In this document: positions 25,767 to 48,258 of the stretch, piece by piece
Position numbering within the stretch: position 1 is the stretch's first letter
Layout: each line of letters begins with the position of its first letter
From: Streptomyces avermitilis MA-4680 = NBRC 14893
GTDB taxonomy: Bacteria; Actinomycetota; Actinomycetes; Streptomycetales; Streptomycetaceae
Assembly (NCBI RefSeq): GCF_000009765.2
Contig: NC_003155.5
Coordinates: 2,852,001-2,916,000 of the forward strand
Direction of reading: 5' to 3'
Length of the DNA: 64,000 bases
The notes under the pieces: generated by a model
The model's input: the letters and a program-made list of their open reading frames with translations, nothing else
Told to the model about the DNA's origin: nothing
Database searches by the model: none
Translations under genes and position numbers: made by a program

Positions 25767-26606
25767 TTGGTTACCGTTGTCTTCGGCGCACGTGGAAACG
25801 TCGGCCGCAATGTCGCTGCCGGCCTGCTGGCCGTCGGCGAGAAGGTCAGGGGCACCAGCAGAAACCCGGAAGCGGGCGGCTTTCCGTCCACGCTGGAGGT
25901 CGTCCAGGCCGACTTGGAGCGCCCCGAGACCCTGCCCGCGGTGCTGGCCGGTGCCGACAAGGTGTTCCTGTACGCCAAACCGGAGCAGATCGAGGCATTC
26001 GTGGCGGCGGCGCAGTCCGCCGGCGTCCGGCAGGTGGTCCTGCTGTCGTCGGTGTCGGTCGTGATGGCCACCTCCGAACAGAACCCGATAGCCCGGATGC
26101 ACCGGACGGTCGAGCTGGCCATCGAGCGGTCGGGGCTGGACTGGACGTTCATCAGGCCGGGCATGTTCGCCACCAACGCCCGTTGGTGGTGGGGGGAATC
26201 GATCCGCGGGGAGGGCGTCGTGCGCCTTCCGTACCCGGAAGCGCAGAACGCACCCGTCCATGAGAAGGACATGGCCGCGCTCGCCGTGACCGCTCTGACC
26301 GAGCCCGGCCACTCCCACCAGGCCTACACCGTCCACGGATCCGAGTCGCTGACGCTGCGGCGCCAGGTGGAGCACATCGGTGAGGCCCTCGGGCGCCCGA
26401 TCCGGGTGGAGACGGTCTCTGTCGAGCAGGCGCGGGAGGAATTCGCCGAGAAGGCGCCGTCGAACGTGGCCGAGGCGCTACTGCGCATGTGGGCCGCCGC
26501 CGACGGCGTTCCGGCCCCGGTCTCGGTCATCGTCGACAGGATCACCGGCAGGCCCGCGCACACGTTCGCGCAGTGGGCCGCCGACCACGCCGACGACTTC
26601 CGCTGA
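25767..26606 (+). CDS. NmrA/QorB-like NAD(P)-binding protein
   Basis: 279 residues. TVVFGARGNVGRNVAAGLL is a GxxGxxG Rossmann site, followed by VRGTSRNP at the end of strand two (Arg suggests NADP). The body resembles atypical SDRs of the NmrA/HSCARG and QorB type: LEVVQADLERPETL, VVLLSSVSV, LDWTFIRPGMFATN, HEKDMAALAV. The classical SDR triad is not present. Start is a TTG eight bases after GGAGG, and no better ATG exists. Convergent with FabV across a hairpin. Possibly a cluster redox or sensing protein, or unrelated. Confidence 0.75.
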   Translation: MVTVVFGARGNVGRNVAAGLLAVGEKVRGTSRNPEAGGFPSTLEVVQADLERPETLPAVLAGADKVFLYAKPEQIEAFVAAAQSAGVRQVVLLSSVSVVMATSEQNPIARMHRTVELAIERSGLDWTFIRPGMFATNARWWWGESIRGEGVVRLPYPEAQNAPVHEKDMAALAVTALTEPGHSHQAYTVHGSESLTLRRQVEHIGEALGRPIRVETVSVEQAREEFAEKAPSNVAEALLRMWAAADGVPAPVSVIVDRITGRPAHTFAQWAADHADDFR

Positions 26607-26612
26607 GCCGTC

Positions 26613-26650
26613 CTCCTCGGCTGACCGCCGTGCGGTGGTCAGCCGAGGAG
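26613..26650. terminator. convergent hairpin terminator
   Basis: 14-base arms (CTCCTCGGCTGACC and its complement GGTCAGCCGAGGAG) flank a 10-base loop region, between the NmrA-like gene stop at 26606 and the FabV stop at 26682. Suits a bidirectional factor-independent terminator, though without a long T run. Confidence 0.7.
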
Positions 26651-26681
26651 CAGCGAGATGCCCATGGGTGGACTCCGATGT

Positions 26682-27867
26682 CTACGACTCCGGCCAGGGC
26701 AGGTCGGTCGCGACCGGGACGGTGTAGTCGACGCCGGGGACGTCGAAGCCGTACAGGGCACGGCACTGGGCCCGGAACCACGCGGTGTCGGCCAGCGCGG
26801 TGACGGTCTCGGGAGTGATCGACCGCCAGCGTTCGGCCACCGCCGCCTGGACCGGCTCGGACAGCTCCCAGCGATCGAGGCGGATGCGGCCGGAGTCGTC
26901 CACGTCGGGCCGGCGCGCGGTGAGCTGGTGCCACAGGTCGAGCGACTGCGCCACGGGGGACGGGAAACGGTCGCCGAGAACGCCACGGAGCAGACTCACG
27001 TAGAGCGGGATGCCCGGGATGGCGGTCAGCGCCTGGGTGACCAGGGCGCCGTTCACCGAGGTGAAGGCGCGGCCGTCCACCGCGGCCAGCCGCTCGGTCA
27101 GGGCGCGCGCGGTGGACTCCAGGTGGGCCTTGGCGGCGCCGATCGTGCCCCCGCGGTAGATCGCCGAGGTCAGCGGCGAGCCGATGTACGTGAGGGCGAC
27201 CGTGCGGAAGCCGCTCCGCAGCAGCCCGCGCTCGGCCAGCGCCGTGATCCAGCGGGACCAGTCCTCGCCGCCCATGACCCCCACGGTCGCGGCGGCCTCG
27301 GCCTCGGTCGCCGGGGCGACCGTGACCTCCCGCACCTGCGCGGCTCCGTCGTCGGCGAACTCCAGGTTCCGGGTGGTGTGCGGCGCGCCGAGCGGCTTGA
27401 GCACCGACTGGTAGGTCGTGCCGCTCCGCGGGTCGGTGCGCCGGGGCGCGGCGACGCTGTAGATCAGGTAGTCCACGCCGCCGAACCGCTCGGCCAGCAG
27501 ATCCAGCGTCTCGGTCTTCGTGGTGTCGGCAAAGGCGTCGGCGTTGCGGAACGAGAAGTCCGCCCCGAGCTCGCGGGCGATCGCGTCGGTGGCGACCGTG
27601 CGATACCACCCGGCGGTCGCGCTGCGATGCCCGGCCGGCCGTTCGAGGCCGATCCCCACGCCGTCGATGCCGTACCGCACCAGCCCGGCGATCGTGCTCG
27701 CCAGACCGTAGCCCGAGCTCGACCCGATGACCAGCGCCGTGGGCCGCCGCGCCGGTGGCTTCTCCGGGACCGGCACCTCGGCCCGCATCAGCTCCACGCT
27801 GCGGAAGCATCCGACCGGATGCGCGTCGAGCAGAAGATAGCCACGTCCTGTCGGTTTCACGACGCGC

Positions 27868-27893
<26 letters not shown>
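26682..27893 (-). CDS. fabV: FabV-family trans-2-enoyl-CoA/ACP reductase
   Basis: 403 residues. The family features are visible: an N-terminal KPTGRGYLLLDAHPVGC, the SSSGYGLASTIAG cofactor loop, and the catalytic Yx8K in the stretch TYIGSPLTSAIYRGGTIGAAKAHLE (split in two motifs). AGAGGAG stands just before the tandem ATGs at 27894 and 27891; I choose the second, and the start could also be 27896. Its start lies inside the 3' end of the PKS gene, so the two are coupled. FabV reduces enoyl-thioesters, and the PKS modules have DH but no ER domain, so this is a candidate trans enoyl reductase. It could instead supply fatty-acid-like precursors. Confidence 0.85.
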
Positions 27894-41379
<13,486 letters not shown>

Positions 41380-41600
41380 GACAGCGGAATCTCACTCTGC
41401 TCTCGGGAAGGGTGGGCTCGGCCGGTGCCGCCGCTCGCAAACCTCTCGTCCCGGCAATGCGACGAAGGTTGTAGAGGACACGATCCGACTCGGTCACCGG
41501 GGTGGGACCTTCGCCTCGCAGCATTGCCTGCCCGGCAAAGGGATCGGCAGAGTCTGGGTCGAGGCCCGACCCGACGTTCACTGTGTGGAGGCATTAGCCC

Positions 41601-42413
41601 GTGTTGCGATTCCAGGCACTCGGCCGCCTAACCGTCACCAACGACCTGGGCGACTGCACGCCGACCGCGCCGATGGCGCGGCGGGTGCTGGCGCAGCTGC
41701 TCTTGTGCTCGAACAACATCGTCATGCTCGACGCGATCATCGATGAACTATGGGGTGACAAACCGCCGAAGAGTGCCGTCCCCACCGCGCAGACGTACAT
41801 CTACCAGCTGCGGCGTCAGTTCGAACCGTGGGTGCCGGAGGGTACGGTCGAGCAGGTGCTCGCCACCTGCGGCACCGGCTACATGCTCCGGGTGGACCCG
41901 GACCAGCTCGACCTGGCAGCGTTTCTCCGGCTGTCCAAGCAGGGGCGGACCGCGCTCGCCGCCGGCGATCCGGCCGCGGCCGCGCGGTTACTGAGACAGG
42001 CCCTCGATCTCTGGTCGGGGCCGGCGCTCGCCGATGTGACCGCCGGCCCGTCGATCCAGGCGCACGTCGTCCATCTCACGGAGCAGCGGGCGCACACCGT
42101 CGAACTGCGCATCCAGGCGGACGCAATGCTGGGACGGCACCGGGAACTGGTCGGGGAGCTGAAGGCGATGCTGCTGACCCACCCGCTCAACGAGTGGTAC
42201 CACGCGCAGCTGATCAAGGCGCTGGCCTCCAGCGGCAGGCGGAACGAATCGCTCGTCGCCTACCAGCATCTGCGCCGGACGCTGTCGGCCGAACTCGGCC
42301 TCGAACCCTCGGGGGTGCTGCGGGAACTCCATCAGGAGGTGCTGGCCGGACGCGACTCCTGGTCGGACTGGGGGGTCTCGGGGAGGCCCCTCGCGGAGCA
42401 GCTCACCCGGTAG
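41601..42413 (+). CDS. SARP-family transcriptional activator
   Basis: 270 residues from a GTG ten bases after GGAGG. Residues ~1-95 are the OmpR-type winged-helix (LGRLTVTND, MARRVLAQLLLCSNNIVMLDAIIDELWGDKPPKSAVPTAQTYIYQLRR in overlapping motifs). Residues ~100-255 are the bacterial transcription-activation (BTAD) domain, ending LSAELGLEPSGVLRELHQEVL. SARPs activate antibiotic clusters by binding TCGA-type heptads. Codon 130 is a rare TTA (41988-41990), so translation likely needs the bldA tRNA. It diverges from the PKS gene. A hairpin follows its stop. Confidence 0.93.
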   Translation: MLRFQALGRLTVTNDLGDCTPTAPMARRVLAQLLLCSNNIVMLDAIIDELWGDKPPKSAVPTAQTYIYQLRRQFEPWVPEGTVEQVLATCGTGYMLRVDPDQLDLAAFLRLSKQGRTALAAGDPAAAARLLRQALDLWSGPALADVTAGPSIQAHVVHLTEQRAHTVELRIQADAMLGRHRELVGELKAMLLTHPLNEWYHAQLIKALASSGRRNESLVAYQHLRRTLSAELGLEPSGVLRELHQEVLAGRDSWSDWGVSGRPLAEQLTR

Positions 42414-42443
42414 TCACCGCCCCGCGGAAAGCACGGGGATGGA

Positions 42444-42471
42444 TCGAGGATCGCCGCGCGGCGATCCTCGA
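42444..42471. terminator. convergent hairpin terminator
   Basis: 13-base perfect arms (TCGAGGATCGCCG and its complement) around a 2-base loop between the SARP stop (42413) and the SDR stop (42488). It would end both convergent transcripts. Confidence 0.8.
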
Positions 42472-42487
42472 CCGCGCCGGTGTCGTC

Positions 42488-43237
42488 CTACCTGTTGTGC
42501 AGGAGCCGGCCGCCGTCGACGACCAGGGTGTGCCCGGTGATCCAGGATGCCTCGTCCGACAGCAGGAAGGCCACGGCGGCGCCCACGTCGGCGGGTTCGC
42601 CGAGGCGCCTCAGCGGGATGGAGCCGATGACCTTGTCCTCCCTGCCCTCGACGTTCGCCCGGGTGAAGTCGGTGAGGACCGTGCCGGACGCGACGCCGTT
42701 CACCCGGACCGCGGGGGCGAGCTCGTTCGCCATCTGCCGGGTGAAGTGGTTCAGCGCCGCCTTGGCCGTCCCGTAGGCCGTGCCGTCGGGAACGGCGAGT
42801 TCCCCGGCGATGGAGGAGATGTTGACGATGGCGCCGCCGTGCTCGCCGAGCCAGCCGTGCCAGGCCGTCTGGACCCAGGTCAGGGCGGACATCAGATTGA
42901 TCTCGACGGTGCGCCGGTACGACGCCAGATCGACATCGACCAACCGGCGGGCGGTCCGCTCCGTACCGCCGACATTGTTGACCAGCAGATCGAGGGATCC
43001 GAACCGGTCGACGGCGGTCTCCACCGCGATCCGCTGGTGCTCGGGGTCGCGGGCGTCACCGGCGACCCCGAGGGCCCGTTCCTCGCCGAGTGCGGCGGCC
43101 GCCTTGCGCAGCTCGTCCTCAGTGCGTGAAGTGATCACGACGTTCGCGCCCCGCTCCACCAACGCGGTGGCGATGCCGAAGCCGAGACCGGTCCGACCGC
43201 CCGTCACCAGCGCGGTCTTGCCCTCTAAGCTTGCCAC
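42488..43237 (-). CDS. short-chain dehydrogenase (cluster ketoreductase candidate)
   Basis: 249 residues from a GTG at 43237, with GGGAAGG upstream. TGGRTGLGFGIA cofactor site, NNVGG (rather than NNAG) at ~90, catalytic Ser in ISSIAG, and YGTAK with catalytic Tyr and Lys. It lacks the PGG motif of ActIII-type polyketide reductases. Codon 4 is TTA (43226-43228), a second bldA-dependent gene in the cluster. It lies just downstream of the response regulator on the same strand. It could be the trans KR for the type I PKS or a tailoring reductase. Confidence 0.85.
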   Translation of the reverse strand: MASLEGKTALVTGGRTGLGFGIATALVERGANVVITSRTEDELRKAAAALGEERALGVAGDARDPEHQRIAVETAVDRFGSLDLLVNNVGGTERTARRLVDVDLASYRRTVEINLMSALTWVQTAWHGWLGEHGGAIVNISSIAGELAVPDGTAYGTAKAALNHFTRQMANELAPAVRVNGVASGTVLTDFTRANVEGREDKVIGSIPLRRLGEPADVGAAVAFLLSDEASWITGHTLVVDGGRLLHNR

Positions 43238-43311
43238 AGTCTGCGTACCTTCCCTTGATCTGCGCCTGCGGTTATTGCGCCTTGTCAGTCGGCGGCATTT
43301 CTCCCGGCGTT

Positions 43312-43968
43312 TCACCCGGCGCGGGCGATGAGCCCGATGGAAACCGCCTTGTTGACCGCTTCGAGCCGGGAGCGAGCGCCCAACTTCGTGAAGATGGTGC
43401 CCAGGTGGCGCTTCACGGTTCCCTCGGCGATAGTCAGTCGCCGCGAGATCTGCCGGTTGCTCATGGCCTTGCTCACCAGGGTCAGGATTTCTATCTCGCG
43501 CCGGGTGAGCTTGTCCTGGCAGTTCGCCGTCGTGGCGATGTGCGTCAGCGCCTCGACGGATATGTGGAGCACGATGCGGATGTTGTCCGCGCACACCGCG
43601 CGGATGCTGGACACCAGGTCGTTCCGGCTCGCCGACTTGTTCAGATAGCCCCGGACGCCGCAGTCGAGCAATTGGCGCACCAGCGCCGGATCGTCGGGCA
43701 TGCTGACGATCAGGATTCTCGCGTTCGGCGAGGTGGAGCGGATAGCGTGCGCTGTTTCGGTCACCGACTCGTCAGGAATGTTCCCGTCGAGCAGCACGAC
43801 GCCGGGCTGTTCGATCTCACAGTGCGCGATGCCGGCGGCACCGCTGGCGGCGACGCCGACGACGACCATGTCCGGTTCCACGTTGAGCGTCTCGCACACC
43901 ACCTCGCGCAGCAGCGCGTGGTCGTCGATCAGTACGATCCGCAACTGGCCGGCGCGGTCAGGCTGCAT
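43312..43968 (-). CDS. orphan NarL/FixJ-type response regulator
   Basis: 218 residues. The receiver domain (~9-125) has the acidic pair DD15-16, phosphoacceptor Asp61 in VVLLDGN, the switch Ser in VSMPDD and Lys in YLNKSAS. The C-terminal HTH (~150-215) reads LTRREIEILTLVSKAMSNRQISRRL and TVKRHLGTIFTKLG, a LuxR-type domain. No sensor kinase is in the window, so it is an orphan regulator. It is followed 74 bp later by the SDR and probably governs part of the cluster. Confidence 0.92.
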   Translation of the reverse strand: MQPDRAGQLRIVLIDDHALLREVVCETLNVEPDMVVVGVAASGAAGIAHCEIEQPGVVLLDGNIPDESVTETAHAIRSTSPNARILIVSMPDDPALVRQLLDCGVRGYLNKSASRNDLVSSIRAVCADNIRIVLHISVEALTHIATTANCQDKLTRREIEILTLVSKAMSNRQISRRLTIAEGTVKRHLGTIFTKLGARSRLEAVNKAVSIGLIARAG

Positions 43969-44542
43969 GCTGCGCCCCCGGATCGGGCAGCGGTTCCCAC
44001 GACGGTGCCAATATTCCCGCCAAGCGGCGTACGGAAAATCTTGCAGGCTCCGTCACGGAGCTGACGCCGATAGGCTCTGCCGTTTTCCATTCAAGCTCCC
44101 GCTTGACTTTACAGACTGCGATATTGACATGTCGTTTTATTGCTAAGGATTTTGCCGCAACAGCTGCCATAACCCCCCCATATTCGCTGGCGCGCGACAT
44201 ACCGTAGCCCGGGGCTCCACTTCCCAACAAGATCGAATCGAGCCGTTTTAACCTTTCTTGGTGAAGGAGTTCAGGGCGGCAAGCCCGGTACATCCCGGGC
44301 GTTGCTCCACTGCTTCGGTTCACGACTGTTCAACAGCCCGGAACCACCGTGTGGCACCCGGAGGGGGAGTCGATAAAGCGCGATCCCGGGGGTACACGGT
44401 GGCCTGTACCGGTTTGACCTGCAGTGACCGTTGAAGCCGGTACGTGCGGCGGACGGACTCACGACTCGCGCCGCGGCGGCCGACCCCTTCGGAACTACTG
44501 GGAGCCTCTCTTTCGACGCCGCCTATTTCCGGCGGATCGCCT
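43969..44542. promoter_or_regulatory. 574-bp regulatory region, AT-richer than surroundings
   Basis: No gene recognised. The stretch 44020-44270 is clearly AT-richer than the rest of the cluster and contains a TTGACA box at 44124-44129 on the plus strand. It must include the promoter of the response regulator (leftward). A 121-codon open frame overlapping the regulator start has no domain and was not called. Confidence 0.45.
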
Positions 44543-45352
44543 TTACTTCGGCACCCGCACGACGGTCGTGTACGTGTGGTTGGTCACCATCTCGAATTCC
44601 GGGTCCAGGAGTTTCTCCCGGATTACGGAGAGGTCGGCTTCGGTCAGAGATGTCTGACTCAGCAGGAAAGGCTCCAGCATGGTGCTGTGCAGTCGGGCGA
44701 GCCGCGCGGTCGGCGCCCCGCCCTCCCCCGGTGCCCGGAAGTCGCGCACCGTGATGTCCCGATAGCCGGCGGCGGACAGAACGTCCGGCGTACGCGCCGC
44801 CCATTCGAAATCCATACCGGTTTCTCCGGCGAGTTTGTGCACGCCGTCGTGGTATTCCTGGAAGATGCGCGCCGTGTATGCGTCGACCGGGGACTTGATG
44901 ATGCCCTCGTCAGCACAACCGCAGTACCAGTCGGTGAGCACCAGCGCACCGCCCGGCCGGAGATGTGCGGCCAGCCTCGCCGCGACCGCTTCCTTGTCGG
45001 CCACGTGCATCAGCACCAGCCGGGCGTGAATGAGATCGAACGCGTGCTCCGGCCACGGGTCCTCGACGAGGTCGTGGCGGATCGCCTCGATCCGCGGATG
45101 GCTGGGTACGTGCTGGGGCTTGAGGTCGCTGGCCACCACATGTCCGGACGTCCCCACCCTGGCGGCCAGCCAGCGGGCGACGGAGCCGTCCCCGGCGCCC
45201 ACCTCCCAGCAACGCCACCCATGCCCGACGCGTACCTCCTCACCCAGGGTGCGGAAGGTCTCCCTGTTGAGGATCTCGGAGAGCAGGCCGAGCTGCTCGG
45301 GTGCTTCCGGCGCGCCGTTGTCGAAGCGTTGCTCGTGCTCTGTTCTGTACAT
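44543..45352 (-). CDS. SAM-dependent methyltransferase (class I)
   Basis: 269 residues with ATG preceded by AAGGAG. SAM-binding motif I is CWEVGAGDGSVARWLA (~50-65), an acidic residue follows in VVASDLKP, and motif post-I to III appear as FDLIHARLVLMH and LRPGGALVLTDW. This is a Rossmann-fold methyltransferase of the UbiE/ubiquinone type. It follows the ACP gene on the same strand (42-bp gap). Target (O-, C- or N-) cannot be told. Confidence 0.85.
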   Translation of the reverse strand: MYRTEHEQRFDNGAPEAPEQLGLLSEILNRETFRTLGEEVRVGHGWRCWEVGAGDGSVARWLAARVGTSGHVVASDLKPQHVPSHPRIEAIRHDLVEDPWPEHAFDLIHARLVLMHVADKEAVAARLAAHLRPGGALVLTDWYCGCADEGIIKSPVDAYTARIFQEYHDGVHKLAGETGMDFEWAARTPDVLSAAGYRDITVRDFRAPGEGGAPTARLARLHSTMLEPFLLSQTSLTEADLSVIREKLLDPEFEMVTNHTYTTVVRVPK

Positions 45353-45394
45353 GGTCTTCTCCTTGGTGAGCCGTCCACGCCACCGGCCCCGCAG

Positions 45395-45655
45395 CTAGAT
45401 CGACGCGGGCAGCAGCTCGTTGACCAGTTCGACGAACTGCTTCGGGGTCGAGTTCTTGCTCGCCTTGTCGTCATCGGGCAGGCCGATGCCGAGTTCACGC
45501 TCGACCAGGAGCGTCACCTCCACCATCGCGACCGAGTCATAGCCCATATCGGCGAACGTGATGTCGGCGATATCGCCGTCCAGGTCGAATCCCTCGTCCT
45601 CGCCGGCCGCCTGGCGTATGTACCCCACCAGGTCCGCCTGAGTGAAAGTCGCCAT
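45395..45655 (-). CDS. acyl carrier protein of the type II polyketide synthase
   Basis: 86 residues. The phosphopantetheine site is GYDSVAMVEV with Ser41. The fold is a standard type II ACP (four helices; acidic DLDGDIADIT before the site and ELGIGLPDD after). It starts at an ATG preceded by GAAGGGAT. It is separated by 6 kb or less from the KSα/CLF pair and lies in a different transcription unit, with a SARP box upstream. It is the only free-standing ACP in the window. Confidence 0.92.
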   Translation of the reverse strand: MATFTQADLVGYIRQAAGEDEGFDLDGDIADITFADMGYDSVAMVEVTLLVERELGIGLPDDDKASKNSTPKQFVELVNELLPASI

Positions 45656-45704
45656 TGTCGATCCCTTCGTCTCGTGACGTCGAAACCAACATCGCCGGGA
45701 GGCT

Positions 45705-45733
45705 TCGACACCCAGTCGAGTTTCGGTCGACGG
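45705..45733. promoter_or_regulatory. SARP operator candidate 1
   Basis: Three heptads TCGACAC, TCGAGTT and TCGACGG start at 45705, 45716 and 45727, exactly 11 bp apart. This is the spacing known for ActII-ORF4 and DnrI sites. It lies between the divergent ACP and KASIII-like genes, so may activate either or both. Confidence 0.7.
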
Positions 45734-45903
45734 AGGCTCCCGGTATTCGGCCTCGGGACCGTCGGGATGCGCGCACCGCGGCACGGCCTCTCGTACGCAC
45801 CACGGCGAGGCCTCGCCTGGGCCTCGAACGAGTCTCCGCCGGACATGACGACCATGACCGGATAGGGGAAACCCGAGGCAATCCGATCCGTGGGAGGAAG
45901 AAG

Positions 45904-46908
45904 ATGAGCGACGGACTCTACATCGCCGCCGCGAGTTCGTGGCTGCCCGAGCGGCTGACACTCGACGAGGCGGAGCAGGCCGGCCTCGCCGATCGGGCGC
46001 GGGTCTGGAACACCGGCATCGAGTCGGTGTGCGTCTCGCCGGACAAGTCGGCGCCGGAAATGGCGGTGCTGGCGGCACGGGACGCCCTCGGGCGCGCCGC
46101 GGTCGGGGCGGAGGACCTGCAGCTGCTGCTGCACGCCTGCGCGTACCACCAAGGTCATGACATGTGGCCGGCGGCGTCGTACGTCCAGCGCTTCTGCGGC
46201 GGTGGCTCCTACCCGGCCGTCGAGGTCCGCCAGATGTCCAACGGCGGCATGATCGCCCTGGAACTCGCGGCCGGCCACCTGCGCGCGTACGGCGGGTCGA
46301 CCGCCCTGGTCACCACGGCCGACCGGTTCAGCCTGCCCGGCTTCGACCGGTGGCGCAGCGACCCGAGCACCATCTGCGGCGACGGCGGCACCGCGGTGGT
46401 GGTGTCCACCCGCACCGGCTTCGCCCTGCTCCGCGGACTCGCTACGGTGTCGGATCCCGGGCTGGAGCACGGCAGCCGGGGCGAGCGGTTCAGTGACGCG
46501 CCGTTGGCCGCGCGAGCGCCGATCGACCTGAACAGCGACTCCCTGGTGCGCGAACTCGGAGTGGAGGCCCTGCTCAACCGCATCGAAGCGGGGCAACGGG
46601 AGGCGTTCGACCGGGCCTGTGCCCAGGCGGACGTCAAACTCGGCGACATCGACTGGTACGTGCTGCCGAACCTGGGCCGGACCCGGATGCGGGCGCAGTA
46701 CTTCGACCCGTTCGGCATCGATCCGCAGCGCTCGACCTGGTCCTGGGGCCGGCGGGTCGGGCACCTCGGCGCGGGCGACCAGTTCGCCGGTCTCGCCCAT
46801 CTCGTCTCCGAGGGCGCACTGGAGCCGGGGCAGACGTGCCTGCTGGCAGGCGTCGGCGCCGGCTTCACCTGGACGGCCGGCATCCTGGAGATCATCGCCA
46901 GGCCGTGA
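45904..46908 (+). CDS. KASIII-like acyltransferase with rearranged active site
   Basis: 334 residues, thiolase fold. Compared with FabH motifs, the nucleophile Cys position reads MSNGG with Ser112, as in DpsC. The His of HQAN is replaced (LPNLGR, Asn256), and the Asn of GNTS is replaced by His287 in VGHLGAGD. This is the CerJ/ChlB3-like branch, whose members move acyl groups rather than condense them. It starts at an ATG after GGGAGGAAG. It is a good candidate to transfer the type I PKS product to the type II ACP as starter, which is inference. It is convergent with CLF across a hairpin. Confidence 0.85.
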   Translation: MSDGLYIAAASSWLPERLTLDEAEQAGLADRARVWNTGIESVCVSPDKSAPEMAVLAARDALGRAAVGAEDLQLLLHACAYHQGHDMWPAASYVQRFCGGGSYPAVEVRQMSNGGMIALELAAGHLRAYGGSTALVTTADRFSLPGFDRWRSDPSTICGDGGTAVVVSTRTGFALLRGLATVSDPGLEHGSRGERFSDAPLAARAPIDLNSDSLVRELGVEALLNRIEAGQREAFDRACAQADVKLGDIDWYVLPNLGRTRMRAQYFDPFGIDPQRSTWSWGRRVGHLGAGDQFAGLAHLVSEGALEPGQTCLLAGVGAGFTWTAGILEIIARP

Positions 46909-46965
46909 GCCGGAGGACACCGTGTCGAGGTGCCCGCGTCACCAGCGGGTGCCTCGTCCGGGGCG

Positions 46966-47004
46966 ACGCCGGTGGCAGCCGTCATGGACGGCTGCCACCG
47001 GCGT
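46966..47004. terminator. bidirectional hairpin terminator
   Basis: Perfect 18-base arms (46966-46983 and 46987-47004) with a 3-base ATG loop, between the KASIII-like stop (46908) and the CLF stop (47008). The hairpin starts 58 bases past one stop and 4 bases from the other. Confidence 0.85.
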
Positions 47005-47007
47005 TCG

Positions 47008-48258
47008 TCATGCCGCCGTCAGCACCACCGCGGAGTTGATGCCGTCGCTGCGGGCCAGTACCAGAGCGGTGGACACGGTCGTCTCCCTCGGTCGGTCGAG
47101 CACCAGGTCGAGCTGGTCGGACCGGACGGGGTCGGTCACATTGATCATCGGCGGGATGACGCCGTGCCGCATGCTCAACGACGCCGTGGCCACGTCGAGC
47201 GCCGGGCCACCGGAGTACAGCCGGCCGGTCATCGTCTTCGGCGCGGTCACCGGAACACCCCGTGGACCGAACACGGCGGTGACGGCGGCGGCTTCCGCGC
47301 GGTCGAGTTCGCCGACCCCGGCCGCGTCCGCGAACACGACGTCGACCTCGTCGGGCGTCACACCGGCGTCCGCCAGCGCGGACTCGATCGCCCGGCGCAG
47401 CCCGGGCTCCCGTGCCGAACCGGGCCGCGGGTCGAAGGTGGTGGCGTACCCGGCGATCTCGCTGTACGGCCGGGCGCCTCGGCCGCGCGCGTGTCCGGCC
47501 TCCTCGACGACGACCATGGCGCCGCCCTCTCCGGGTACGTAGCCGGACGCGGCGGTGTCGAACGGCAGGTAGGCCTGGGTCCGGTCGGCGACCGTGCTCA
47601 TCCGGCCGGTGGTCAGCTCGATCGTCCACCCGAGCGGGCACATCGCGCTCTCCACGGCGCCGCACATCACCACCGGCAGGCCGTCGACCACGTGCCGGCG
47701 GGCCTGCGCTATGGCGTCCAGGCCGCTGGTGTTCCCGGTCAGGACGCCGCCGGGGCCGTGCCACCCGTGCCGGATGGAAATCTGACCCGTGTTCACCGCG
47801 TAGAACCACGAGAACGAGAGATAGGCGCTCACATGGTCGCTGCCGAGGCTCCAGAGCTTCTCCAGCTCGCGCTGGCTGTACTCGAGGCCGCCCGCGGAGA
47901 GACCGGTGACGATGCCGACCTGGTCCTCCGGGAGCGCGGCCGGATCGAGCGAGGAGTCCCGGACAGCGGCGTCCGCCGCCATCAGCACCAGCCGGGTGGT
48001 CTGGTCGGTCTGCGGCACCAGACGTCCGGGGATGTACGCGCGCACGTCGTAGTCGGCCACCTCGCCCGCCAGTGTGGCCGGGTACTGCTCCGGATCGAAG
48101 CGGGTGACCCGGTCGATGCCGCCCCGCCCATGGAGGACGGCGTCCCAGTACTCGTCGGTGTCGAACCCGTTCGGCGCGACCACCCCGAGACCGGTGATCA
48201 CCGCACGAGGACGCTCCGGCGTCGTGCCGTTGTCGTTCTCCGGGACTGCCCTACTCAT
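47008..48258 (-). CDS. chain-length factor (ketosynthase beta)
   Basis: 416 residues of the KS fold. The position of the KSα Cys reads LTGNTSGLDA with Asn176, whereas most KSβ proteins have Gln there (EQAGGLDA), which is tied to malonyl decarboxylation. Other features are intact: ITGLGVVAPNG at the start, FDTAASGYVPGEGGAMVVVEE, and SGGPALDVATASLSM. It overlaps KSα by 8 bp and is the last gene of the P450-KSα-CLF unit. Confidence 0.95.
   Translation of the reverse strand: MSRAVPENDNGTTPERPRAVITGLGVVAPNGFDTDEYWDAVLHGRGGIDRVTRFDPEQYPATLAGEVADYDVRAYIPGRLVPQTDQTTRLVLMAADAAVRDSSLDPAALPEDQVGIVTGLSAGGLEYSQRELEKLWSLGSDHVSAYLSFSWFYAVNTGQISIRHGWHGPGGVLTGNTSGLDAIAQARRHVVDGLPVVMCGAVESAMCPLGWTIELTTGRMSTVADRTQAYLPFDTAASGYVPGEGGAMVVVEEAGHARGRGARPYSEIAGYATTFDPRPGSAREPGLRRAIESALADAGVTPDEVDVVFADAAGVGELDRAEAAAVTAVFGPRGVPVTAPKTMTGRLYSGGPALDVATASLSMRHGVIPPMINVTDPVRSDQLDLVLDRPRETTVSTALVLARSDGINSAVVLTAA

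Noticed and set aside
41403..41520. SARP box in the PKS/SARP divergent promoter
   Set aside because: Only one pair of TCG is 11 bp apart; other spacings are irregular.
43958..44323. 121-codon frame overlapping the response regulator start
   Set aside because: No domain, odd composition, and lies in an AT-rich promoter-like region. Kept as regulatory sequence.
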